This document shows positions 49,716 to 57,311 of a stretch of DNA of 64,000 nt, in pieces; within the stretch, counting starts at the first letter, position 1; each line of letters opens with the position of its first letter. Under the pieces are notes generated by a model, which saw nothing but the letters and a program-made list of their open reading frames with translations, was not told the DNA's origin and ran no database searches. The stretch lies in contig JAGIAH010000003.1 of the NCBI GenBank assembly GCA_017744915.1, forward strand, positions 62,001 to 126,000, read 5' to 3'. A program made the position numbers and the translations under genes. Source of the DNA: Agrobacterium tumefaciens. Lineage in GTDB: Bacteria; Pseudomonadota; Alphaproteobacteria; Rhizobiales; Rhizobiaceae.

Positions 49716-50618
49716 TCAGCCCTGTTCGCGGTTGTTGAGTTTTTCGAGGTAAAGCAGGATGCCGCTATGGTCGATATCGGCGCCGCCATCGCCAACGAAA
49801 TCATCGAATTCCCGCGTGACCTGCTGGGTGAGCGGCAGGGTGAGAGCGAGATCCTTCGCCGTGGCCAACACGCCGTTCAGATCCTTCAGCTGGAACTTGG
49901 ACGGACCGCCCGGCACGAAATTGCGCTTCACCATACGCTCGCCATGCAGTTCCAGGATCCGGCTTTCGGCGAAACCACCGCGTATGGCATTGCGGAAGCC
50001 TTCGCGCGAAGCTCCACCCGCTTCCACCAGCATCATCGCCTCGGCGACCGCGCCGATGGTGATGGCGACAATCTGCTGGTTGGCGAGCTTGCAGAGCTGG
50101 CCCGCACCCGAAGGACCGACATAGGTAAGCCGGCCCATAGGCGCGAAGACATCTGCAAGTCCGGCGATCAATGCCTCGTCCCCGCCTGCCATGATGGCGA
50201 GCGTGCCGGCCGTTGCGCCGGGCACGCCACCGGAAACCGGGGCATCAACGTGATGAATGCCAAGCGTCTGAAGCCGGGAGGAATGGTCACGCGCGATCGG
50301 CGGCGCAATCGAGCTGCTGTCGATGACGACGGCACCCTTGGCCAGCGCTTCGGCCACGCCCGCCTCGAACAGTACTTCGCCCACGGCATTGCCGTCGCTC
50401 AGCATGGTAATGACGATATCGGCACCCCTGGCGGCCTCCGCCGGAGATGCCGCCAGAACGGCACCATCGGCAACCAGCGCCTGCGCCTTATCGACGCTAC
50501 GGTTCCAGACCGTGACCGAAAAGCCGGCACCCAGCAGACGCCGGGCCATCGGCCCACCCATCAGGCCCGTGCCGATAAAGGCGACAGACCGCTTCTTCTC
50601 CTCCCCGCCAACAGTCAT
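49716..50618 (-). CDS. NAD(P)-dependent beta-hydroxyacid dehydrogenase (tartronate semialdehyde reductase/3-hydroxyisobutyrate dehydrogenase family)
   Basis: This 300-aa protein of the 3-hydroxyisobutyrate dehydrogenase superfamily oxidises or reduces beta-hydroxyacids. The dinucleotide motif is VAFIGTGLMGGPMARRLL. The substrate loop DAPVSGGVPGATAGTL and the catalytic Lys segment GAGQLCKLANQQI are intact. Relatives include GarR, L-threonate dehydrogenase LtnD and 3-hydroxyisobutyrate dehydrogenase. Its ATG overlaps the stop of the DenD-like gene (ATGA), so it is translationally coupled in the leftward operon. The sugar-acid context favours an LtnD- or GarR-like role. Confidence 0.85.
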   Translation of the reverse strand: MTVGGEEKKRSVAFIGTGLMGGPMARRLLGAGFSVTVWNRSVDKAQALVADGAVLAASPAEAARGADIVITMLSDGNAVGEVLFEAGVAEALAKGAVVIDSSSIAPPIARDHSSRLQTLGIHHVDAPVSGGVPGATAGTLAIMAGGDEALIAGLADVFAPMGRLTYVGPSGAGQLCKLANQQIVAITIGAVAEAMMLVEAGGASREGFRNAIRGGFAESRILELHGERMVKRNFVPGGPSKFQLKDLNGVLATAKDLALTLPLTQQVTREFDDFVGDGGADIDHSGILLYLEKLNNREQG

Positions 50619-51601
50619 TTCAGCGAACCTCCCAGCTCGTCCTCGATATGAACCTGAATGATTTCTTCAAACGAGCTCTCGGCCGTAAAGCCCAGCTCCC
50701 GGGCGCGCTTGGCTTCGAAACCGGGCGCCCAGCCTTCACACATGCGCATGATCATCTCGTTCGGCTCGCGGCGGATGAGGGCAACGGCCTTTTCTCCGGC
50801 AACCTTGCGCAGCGCCTCGATCTGTTCGCCAACGGTGGCGCTGAGGCCCGGCATGGAAAGGTTGCGGCGCGGGCCGACCTTTTCGACGTCGATCGTCGCA
50901 CCATGGATGAGGAAACCGACAGCGGAACGCGGCGAGGCGTGCCAGTGGCGAATGCTCTCCGGCACCGGCAGAACCGCTTCCTGGCCGACCAGCGGCTCAC
51001 GCAGAATATTGGAGAAGAAACCGGAGGCGGCCGCGTTCGGCTTGCCGGGGCGAATGCAGATGGTGGGAAGGCGGATGCCGATACCGTCAAAGAAACCGCG
51101 GCGGCTGTAGTCGGAGAGCAGCAATTCGCAGATCGCCTTCTGCGTGCCGTAGCTGGTCAGCGGCGTGGTATGGAACTCATCCGGGATCGGATAGGGAAGC
51201 GGCGCACCGAAGACGGCGATCGACGAGGTGAAGACCACGCGCGGCTTGTAGCCATCCTTGCCGTTGGCAATGCGGATGGCGTCGAAGAGATAACGCGTGC
51301 CGTCGAGATTGATGCGATAACCCTTGTCGAAATCGAGTTCGGCTTCGCCGGAGACGATGGCCGCGAGGTGGAAGATGACATCGGGACGGGCTTCGACCAG
51401 CTTTTCGGCTTCGCCCGGCGCGGACAGATCAGCCGCCCGCGCATCGACAGCACCCGAAAAACCGGCAGGCGCTTCAGGCTGGAACACGTCGATGAGCGTG
51501 AATTTCTCGACCGGCTTGCCGCCGAGCGATCCATCCTTGACGAGACGCTGTGTCAGCTTGCGGCCAACCATGCCTGCGGCGCCGATGATTGCGATATGCA
51601 T
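50615..51601 (-). CDS. denD: DenD-like NAD-dependent sugar-acid dehydrogenase (SDR epimerase family)
   Basis: This 328-aa extended short-chain dehydrogenase resembles D-erythronate dehydrogenase DenD. The Rossmann motif is IIGAAGMVGRKL. The catalytic Ser is in VVFTSSIAVFG and the Tyr-Lys pair in TSYGTQKAICELLL. Downstream RLPTICIRPGKPNAAASGF is typical of the group. DenD members oxidise C2 of four-carbon sugar acids. GAGGAGG lies just before the ATG. It is first in the leftward operon with the HIBADH-like and IlvD/Edd genes. No DUF1537 kinase, the usual partner in the erythronate pathway, is seen in the window, so the substrate here may differ. Confidence 0.8.
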   Translation of the reverse strand: MHIAIIGAAGMVGRKLTQRLVKDGSLGGKPVEKFTLIDVFQPEAPAGFSGAVDARAADLSAPGEAEKLVEARPDVIFHLAAIVSGEAELDFDKGYRINLDGTRYLFDAIRIANGKDGYKPRVVFTSSIAVFGAPLPYPIPDEFHTTPLTSYGTQKAICELLLSDYSRRGFFDGIGIRLPTICIRPGKPNAAASGFFSNILREPLVGQEAVLPVPESIRHWHASPRSAVGFLIHGATIDVEKVGPRRNLSMPGLSATVGEQIEALRKVAGEKAVALIRREPNEMIMRMCEGWAPGFEAKRARELGFTAESSFEEIIQVHIEDELGGSLK

Positions 51602-51678
51602 GTCTTCCTCCTCTATGTCCCGGCCGTTCTCCCGGGACCGAAAATCACCATCGGCCTGGCGACCGATAAATTAGCTTG

Positions 51679-51699
51679 TAAGGTTGTCTGATAACCTTA
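51679..51699. promoter_or_regulatory. candidate GntR operator in the divergent sugar-acid promoter
   Basis: TAAGGTT (51679-51685) and AACCTTA (51693-51699) form a perfect 7-bp dyad with a 7-base spacer. The included AGGTTGTCTGA recurs with one change at 54209-54219 upstream of the FAH/TRAP operon. The site lies between the divergent denD and FAD-dehydrogenase genes. Binding by the local GntR/FCD protein is inferred. Confidence 0.55.
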
Positions 51700-51800
51700 T
51701 ATGATCCGATTGAAAATAGTATTTTTCACAAACCGGTAAAAGCAAGGGCTAAAGACCCCTGCCCGGATATTTTAGGGCGGATTGGACGGAGAGGGTGGAA

Positions 51801-53237
51801 TTGAGCGAACACAATATCGAGGAATTGCGGTTCTCGCTGAAGAACAGGCTGGGCGAAGCCTTGCTGCTGACGTCGCAGGAAGACATGCTGCGCTATTGCC
51901 GTGACTGGCATGGCGACGTCACCAGCTCGGCCGTGGCCGTCATCCGCCCCCGTTCGACGAAGGAAGTTTCCGACACGGTGCAAGCCTGCGCCGAACTCGG
52001 CCTCGCCATCATCCCCCAGGGCGGCAATACCGGTCTTGTGCTCGGCGGCATTCCCGATGCACCCAAACATCAGGTCGTGCTGAGCCTCGAGCGCATGAAC
52101 GCCATCCGCACCATAGATGGCGACGATTTTTCGGCCGTGGTCGAGGCCGGCTGCATCCTCTCGGAATTCAAGGACGCGGTTCAGGACAAGGGCATGTTCT
52201 TCCCGCTATCGCTCGGCGCGCAGGGCAGCTGCCGCATCGGCGGCAACGTCTCCACCAATGCCGGCGGCATCAACGTCCTGCGTTACGGCATGACCCGCGA
52301 ACTGGTGCTGGGCCTCGAAGTGGTGCTGCCGGATGGCACCATCTGGAACGGCCTCTCGACGCTGCGCAAGGATAATCGCGGCATCGACCTGAAACAGCTC
52401 TTCATCGGCGCGGAAGGAACGCTCGGCATCATCACCGCCGTTGCGGTCAAGCTTTACCCCAACCCCGAACATGTCGAGACGGCACTGCTTGGCCTCAATT
52501 CGCTTGATGACGCCATCAAGCTTTACCGCCGCGCCCGCCGCGAATGCTGCGATCTCATGTCCGCATTCGAATTCATGCCGCCCGTTGCCTTCACGCTGGC
52601 GATCGAGGCTATTCCCGATCTGAAGATGCCGATCGCCGCTGATTATCCGGCCTATGTGCTGATGGAGATTTCCGGCTCGGGTCTGGTGGACACCGCCGAT
52701 CTGATGGGACGCTTCCTTGAAGGCGTAATGGAAGACGGGCTGGTGCTGGATGGCGTCATCGCCTCCTCCCGCGCACAGGCACAGTCGCTCTGGCTGTTCC
52801 GTGAAGGCATGAACGAAGGCCAGGCGCTGCGCGGCAGTCATATGCGCACCGATATCTCGGTGCCGCTCTCCAAACTCGCGGCTTTCGTGGCTGAAGCGGA
52901 AGCGGAACTGGCGGAAAAGCTGCCCGAGTGCCTCGCGGTTTCCTACGGCCATGTCGGAGACGGCAATGTCCACCTCAACGTGCTGCCGCCGAATGGCGCC
53001 ACGCCGGAAGAGCGGGAGGCCTTCATCTACAAGTCCAAGACACTCGTGAACGAGGTCCTCGATCGTTATGTCGGCAGCATCAGCGCCGAACACGGCATCG
53101 GTCGCCTGAAACGCTCCGATTTCGAAAGCCGGCTATCTGATGTGCAACGTCGGATGATCACGGGATTGAAAAACGCGTTCGACCCCGATTTGCGGATGAA
53201 TCCCGGTTGCCAGATAAGCCTGCAACCGGATAGCTAA
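51801..53237 (+). CDS. FAD-binding D-2-hydroxyacid (D-2-hydroxyglutarate/glycolate-type) dehydrogenase
   Basis: This 478-aa flavoenzyme of the GlcD/D2HGDH/D-lactate group oxidises D-2-hydroxyacids. The FAD-binding segment is IPQGGNTGLVLGG; GSCRIGGNVSTNAGGINVLRYG, the metal/substrate motif GHVGDGNVHLNV and the C-terminal SAEHGIGRLKRSD are all present. TTG at 51801 is taken as the start because GGAGAGG sits 6 bases upstream; a GTG two codons earlier overlaps that site. It is divergent from denD and precedes the GntR gene. Which hydroxyacid is oxidised is unclear. Confidence 0.85.
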   Translation: MSEHNIEELRFSLKNRLGEALLLTSQEDMLRYCRDWHGDVTSSAVAVIRPRSTKEVSDTVQACAELGLAIIPQGGNTGLVLGGIPDAPKHQVVLSLERMNAIRTIDGDDFSAVVEAGCILSEFKDAVQDKGMFFPLSLGAQGSCRIGGNVSTNAGGINVLRYGMTRELVLGLEVVLPDGTIWNGLSTLRKDNRGIDLKQLFIGAEGTLGIITAVAVKLYPNPEHVETALLGLNSLDDAIKLYRRARRECCDLMSAFEFMPPVAFTLAIEAIPDLKMPIAADYPAYVLMEISGSGLVDTADLMGRFLEGVMEDGLVLDGVIASSRAQAQSLWLFREGMNEGQALRGSHMRTDISVPLSKLAAFVAEAEAELAEKLPECLAVSYGHVGDGNVHLNVLPPNGATPEEREAFIYKSKTLVNEVLDRYVGSISAEHGIGRLKRSDFESRLSDVQRRMITGLKNAFDPDLRMNPGCQISLQPDS

Positions 53238-53249
53238 TCGAGAAATGGC

Positions 53250-53274
53250 AAAGGCGGCTGAAAATGCCGCCTTT
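53250..53274 (+). terminator. probable terminator after the FAD dehydrogenase
   Basis: AAAGGCGGC and GCCGCCTTT form a perfect 9-bp stem around a 7-base loop, 12 bases after the stop. The T run is only three bases, so termination may be partial and the GntR gene might receive read-through. Confidence 0.65.
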
Positions 53275-53355
53275 GAAAACCCCGCTAAAGGCGAAGGAGG
53301 AAGTCGCCTGCCGCGGGAAAAACGAACCAATCGTTTCTGTGGAACGGGAGCAATC

Positions 53356-54072
53356 ATGACGCTGGAGTTCAATCAGATACATCGCAACGACCATCTGCCC
53401 GGCCGTATCGCCGCGGAGATCGCCCGCGAGATCAATGATTCGAAACTCGGGCCGGGCGACAGGCTGCCAACGGAACATGTCCTTGCGAAAACCTTCGGCG
53501 TCAGCCGCTCGGTCATTCGCGAGGCGATCGCGCAATTGCGCAACGAAGGTTTCGTTGAAACCCGCCAGGGCGTGGGCGCTTTCGTCACCGATCCCCGTCA
53601 GAGAATTTCCATCCGTATCGAGCGCTCCCGCCTGAACGACCCGGAAAATTTCCGCGACCTCTTCCAGCTTCGCATGCCCCTGGAAATCGAGGCGGCGGGG
53701 CTTGCGGCGCTGCATCGCAGCCCGCAGCAGCTGGCACGGCTGGCGACGGCGCTGGAAAAGATGAAGACCGCCGACGACTGGTCGACGGAAGGCGTTGCCG
53801 CCGACCTCGACTTCCACCGCATTCTGGCGGAGGCGACCGGGAACGAATATTTCCTGATGTTCCTGGGCTTCATCGCGGAACGCATCAGCTCCGCCATCAA
53901 CATCGCTTTCTCCCGCGCGGTTTTTGGTGAAATTCTCGAGGTGACGATCGCCGAACATGTGGCGATCTATGAGGCCATCGCGAAGGCCGATGCGGCCGCC
54001 GCCAAGAACGCCATGCGCAAGCACCTGATCGGCGCAGCAAGCCGGGTCAACCTCGAACTGGATATCTTCTGA
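53356..54072 (+). CDS. GntR family (FadR/FCD subfamily) transcriptional regulator
   Basis: This 238-aa regulator has an N-terminal winged helix (LPGRIAAEIAREINDSKLGP, then TEHVLAKTFGVSRSVIREAIAQL) and a C-terminal all-helical FCD ligand domain (FRDLFQLRMPLEIEAAGLAA, DLDFHRILAEATGNEYFL, EHVAIYEAIAKADA) whose Asp/His residues usually hold a metal. FCD regulators sense organic acids. GGGAG lies 5 bases before the ATG at 53356. Sitting amid the sugar-acid genes, it probably represses both the leftward operon and the FAH/TRAP operon. A palindrome AAACGA-N5-TCGTTT (53320-53336) lies just upstream and could be an autoregulatory site. Confidence 0.92.
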   Translation: MTLEFNQIHRNDHLPGRIAAEIAREINDSKLGPGDRLPTEHVLAKTFGVSRSVIREAIAQLRNEGFVETRQGVGAFVTDPRQRISIRIERSRLNDPENFRDLFQLRMPLEIEAAGLAALHRSPQQLARLATALEKMKTADDWSTEGVAADLDFHRILAEATGNEYFLMFLGFIAERISSAINIAFSRAVFGEILEVTIAEHVAIYEAIAKADAAAAKNAMRKHLIGAASRVNLELDIF

Positions 54073-54208
54073 AGATAGAATAAGGGCTGAACCGCAAAGC
54101 TATAGGACAGGTTTCACAGCTTTCCGGTAATCCAGAAACAAAAGGCGATAATTTTGTCCGCGAGACCGCTAGACTCGTCCGAAAAGTCATACTAAGAAGA
54201 ATGAGATT

Positions 54209-54230
54209 AGGTTGTCAGACATCCAGACAA
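54209..54230 (+). promoter_or_regulatory. candidate GntR operator before the FAH/TRAP operon
   Basis: AGGTTGTCAGA (54209-54219) matches the AGGTTGTCTGA at 51681-51691 in 10 of 11 positions. Here it forms a dyad TTGTC-N9-GACAA (54212-54230). It lies about 50 bases before the FAH-family ATG, a suitable place for repression. Confidence 0.5.
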
Positions 54231-54276
54231 TAAGACCGCAGGAGGCGGCCTGTCAGATGCTGAAGGGGAGGAATAC

Positions 54277-55437
54277 ATGACCGGTACAAGGTCCATCGAC
54301 GCTACCGCAATTTTGCCTGACGATTTCGAAAACGCGCTGCTCGTCGGCCGCGTCTGGTCGAAAAGCGAAGGCGGTCCCTGCCCCGTCCTGCTCAAGGGTG
54401 GCGTGCTTTATGACCTCACCTCGCTTTCCCCCACCATGTCCGAACTTCTGGAAAAGGCCGATCTGGTGGAGCGGCTTGCCGACACCAGCACTTTCGTCGC
54501 GCTCGGCGCGCTTGACGCGTTTCTGGACGGCTCCGCCGGTGAGCTTCTTGCTCCCAACGACATTCAGGCCGTAAAGGCCGCCGGCGTCACCTTTGCCGAC
54601 AGCATGCTGGAACGCGTGATCGAGGAGCAGGCCAAGGGCGACCCGCTGCGCGCGCAGGAAATCCGCGGACGGCTGGCGCCGGTTCTCGGCGACAATCTCA
54701 AGGGTCTCGAGGCCGGTTCGGAAAAGGCCGCCGAGGTCAAGAAACTGCTTCAGGAAATGGGCCTCTGGTCGCAATATCTGGAAGTGGGCATCGGTCCGGA
54801 TGCGGAAATATTCTCCAAGGCGCAGGCCATGGCCTCGGTCGGCTGCGGCGCCTTGATCGGCGTTCACCCGAAATCGCAATGGAACAACCCGGAGCCGGAA
54901 GTGGTTCTGGCCATCACCTCCGACGGTCGCATCATCGGCGCAACGCTCGGCAACGACGTCAACCTTCGCGATTTCGAAGGCCGTTCCGCCCTGCTGCTCA
55001 GCAAGGCGAAGGACAACAACGCATCCTGCGCGATTGGTCCCTTCATCCGCCTGTTCGACGGCAACTTCACCATTGAAGATGTGAAGAAGTCGCAGATCTC
55101 GCTTCTGGTCGAGGGCGAAGACGGTTTCACCATGACGGGCGTCAGCCCCATGGAGGCGATCAGCCGCACGCCGGAAAACCTCGCTTCGCAGCTTTTGAAC
55201 CGCAACCATCAATATCCTGACGGCGCAGTCTTTTTCCTTGGCACGATGTTCGCGCCGGTGAAGGACCGCCATGGTCCAGGTCTCGGTTTCACCCATTCAA
55301 AGGGTGACCGTGTCGAAATCTCCACGCCCAAGCTCGGCAAGCTGATCAACTGGGTCACGACGACCGACGAATGCCCGGAATGGACATTCGGCACCGCGGC
55401 CCTGATGCGCAACCTGGCGAAACGAGGGCTGCTCTAG
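54277..55437 (+). CDS. Fumarylacetoacetate hydrolase-family protein (2-keto-3-deoxy-sugar-acid dehydratase-like)
   Basis: This 386-aa protein has an N-terminal extension followed by an FAH-fold domain. The conserved core reads VGIGPDAEIFSKAQAMASVG, then NPEPEVVLAITSDGRIIGATLGNDVNLRDFEGRS, with the acidic metal ligands (NPEPE and GNDVN). Length and layout resemble XylX-type 2-keto-3-deoxy-pentonate dehydratases, which form alpha-ketoglutarate semialdehyde. With the IlvD/Edd dehydratase it would complete an oxidative pentonate route. GGGGAGGA precedes the ATG. It leads the TRAP transporter operon. Another FAH activity (hydrolase or isomerase) cannot be excluded. Confidence 0.78.
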   Translation: MTGTRSIDATAILPDDFENALLVGRVWSKSEGGPCPVLLKGGVLYDLTSLSPTMSELLEKADLVERLADTSTFVALGALDAFLDGSAGELLAPNDIQAVKAAGVTFADSMLERVIEEQAKGDPLRAQEIRGRLAPVLGDNLKGLEAGSEKAAEVKKLLQEMGLWSQYLEVGIGPDAEIFSKAQAMASVGCGALIGVHPKSQWNNPEPEVVLAITSDGRIIGATLGNDVNLRDFEGRSALLLSKAKDNNASCAIGPFIRLFDGNFTIEDVKKSQISLLVEGEDGFTMTGVSPMEAISRTPENLASQLLNRNHQYPDGAVFFLGTMFAPVKDRHGPGLGFTHSKGDRVEISTPKLGKLINWVTTTDECPEWTFGTAALMRNLAKRGLL

Positions 55438-55458
55438 ATATTTCTTCGGGAGGGGAAA

Positions 55459-55989
55459 ATGCAAAAGACTATCAATCTCTTTTACCGGATTCTCGAAATC
55501 ATTCTCGTCCTGCTGCTCGCCGGCATGTCGATCATGGTCTTCGTCAACGTCGTCATGCGTTACACGATGAATTCCGGCATCAACGTCTCGGAAGAACTGT
55601 CGCGCTATTTCTTCGTGTGGCTGACCTTCATCGGTGCCGTGCTGACCTTCCGCGAGAACAGCCATATGGGCATCGAAACGCTGGTGATGTTCCTGTCGCG
55701 CCGTGCCCGCATCGTCTGCATGATCGCGTCAAACATCATCATTCTGGCCTGTTCCGCCATCTTCTTCTGGGGAACCTGGAAGCAGTCCGGCATCAATGCC
55801 AGCATGCATGCGCCCGTCACCAAGCTTTCGATGATCTGGGTCTATGGCGTCGGCATGTTCACGGGCGGCCTGATGTTCATCATCGCGCTGGAACGCCTGT
55901 ACCGTCTTTTGACGGGCCGCGTTACGGAAGACGAAATCGCCCAGTTCGCGGGCGAGAACCTGACGATCGAACAGCTTTCGGAGCGCTGA
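55459..55989 (+). CDS. dctQ: TRAP transporter small permease (DctQ family)
   Basis: This 176-aa protein has four predicted membrane helices, as in DctQ subunits. The family motif around NVVMRYTMNSGINVSEELSRYFFVW is clear. It pairs with the large subunit DctM and the binding protein DctP to import carboxylates with a sodium or proton gradient. GGGAGGGGAAA precedes the ATG. It begins 21 bases after the FAH gene and ends 4 bases before dctM. Confidence 0.93.
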   Translation: MQKTINLFYRILEIILVLLLAGMSIMVFVNVVMRYTMNSGINVSEELSRYFFVWLTFIGAVLTFRENSHMGIETLVMFLSRRARIVCMIASNIIILACSAIFFWGTWKQSGINASMHAPVTKLSMIWVYGVGMFTGGLMFIIALERLYRLLTGRVTEDEIAQFAGENLTIEQLSER

Positions 55990-55993
55990 TACC

Positions 55994-57271
55994 ATGACAC
56001 TTCTCGTTTTTATCGGCTCTCTTCTGGGAGCCATGGCGATTGGCGTTCCCGTCGCTTTCTCGCTGATGTTCTGCGGCGTCGTGCTCATGTGGTACATGGG
56101 CATGTTCAACACCGCGATCATCGCCCAGAACATGATCTCCGGCGCAGACACCTTCACGCTGCTCGCCATCCCCTTCTTCATTCTGGCCGGTGAACTGATG
56201 AATTCCGGCGGCCTTTCCCGCCGCATCATCGATTTCGCCATCGCCTGCGTTGGCCATATCCGCGGCGGTCTCGGCATCGTGGCCATCGTCGCAGCCATCA
56301 TCATGGCCAGCATCTCCGGTTCGGCCGCGGCCGATACCGCGGCTCTCGCTGCCATCCTCATCCCGATGATGGCCAAGGCCGGCTACAACATTCCGCGCTC
56401 CGGCGGCCTTATCGCCGCAGGCGGCATCATCGCCCCTGTCATTCCGCCGTCCATGGCCTTCATCGTTTTCGGTGTCGCCGCCAACGTCTCGATCACCCAG
56501 CTGTTCCTCGCAGGTATCGTTCCCGGTATTCTGATGGGCATTTCGCTGATCGTTGCCTGGCTGATCGTGGTGCGTAAGGACAATATCAAGCCGCTGCCGA
56601 AAACCACCGCCAAGGAACGTCTCGTCGCCACCGCACGCGCCGGCTGGGCGTTGGGCATGCCCGTCATCATTCTGGGCGGCATCAAGGCCGGCATCATGAC
56701 GCCGACGGAAGCCGCCGTCGTCGCCGCCGCTTACGCGCTTTTCGTCGGCATGGTGATCTATCGCGAACTGAAGCCGGCGGATCTTTTCCACGTGCTTCTG
56801 CGCGCCGCCAAGAGCACCTCGATCATCATGTTCCTCGTCTGCGCAGCACTCGTCTCCGCATGGCTCATCACCGCAGCGAACATTCCGAACGAAGTCGCAA
56901 GCTACATCGAGCCGCTGATCGATCGTCCGATGCTGCTGATGGTTGTCATCATGGTGCTGGTCTTCATCGTCGGCACCGCGCTCGACCTGACGCCGACCAT
57001 CCTGATCCTGACGCCTGTTCTGATGCCCATCATCAAGCAGGCGGGCATCGATCCGGTCTATTTCGGTGTCCTCTTCATCATCAACAACGCCATCGGCCTG
57101 ATTACCCCTCCGGTTGGCGTCGTGCTGAACGTCGTCAGCGGCGTCGGCCGCATTCCGCTCGGCAAGGTTACGATCGGCGTCTGGCCGTTCCTCGTTGCCG
57201 AGACCATCGTGCTGGCGCTGCTCGTGATTTTCCCGGACATCGTCATGGTTCCGTTACAGTACCTTCGTTAA
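55994..57271 (+). CDS. dctM: TRAP transporter large permease (DctM family)
   Basis: This 425-aa protein has about 12-14 membrane helices and forms the translocation channel of the TRAP system. Family blocks include AIPFFILAGELMNSGGLSRR, SISGSAAADTAALAAILIP, PPSMAFIVFGVAA and, near the C-terminus, ILTPVLMPIIKQAGIDPVYF and NNAIGLITPPVGVVLN. It follows dctQ by 4 bases, so they are coupled, and the binding-protein gene follows 40 bases on. Confidence 0.95.
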   Translation: MTLLVFIGSLLGAMAIGVPVAFSLMFCGVVLMWYMGMFNTAIIAQNMISGADTFTLLAIPFFILAGELMNSGGLSRRIIDFAIACVGHIRGGLGIVAIVAAIIMASISGSAAADTAALAAILIPMMAKAGYNIPRSGGLIAAGGIIAPVIPPSMAFIVFGVAANVSITQLFLAGIVPGILMGISLIVAWLIVVRKDNIKPLPKTTAKERLVATARAGWALGMPVIILGGIKAGIMTPTEAAVVAAAYALFVGMVIYRELKPADLFHVLLRAAKSTSIIMFLVCAALVSAWLITAANIPNEVASYIEPLIDRPMLLMVVIMVLVFIVGTALDLTPTILILTPVLMPIIKQAGIDPVYFGVLFIINNAIGLITPPVGVVLNVVSGVGRIPLGKVTIGVWPFLVAETIVLALLVIFPDIVMVPLQYLR

Positions 57272-57311
57272 TCCGCATCCGTTTCTCGAACACAATCCAA
57301 GGGAGGATATT

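Noticed and set aside
48402-50651. A 749-codon plus-strand frame across the dehydratase and reductase genes
   Set aside because: It runs antisense through two well-supported genes and their junction; the product is Arg/His-rich without motifs.
53320-53336. AAACGA-N5-TCGTTT palindrome as the main operator of the GntR regulon
   Set aside because: It is present only once, just before the GntR start, and does not match the motif shared by the other two promoters. It may be autoregulatory but is too weak for its own entry.
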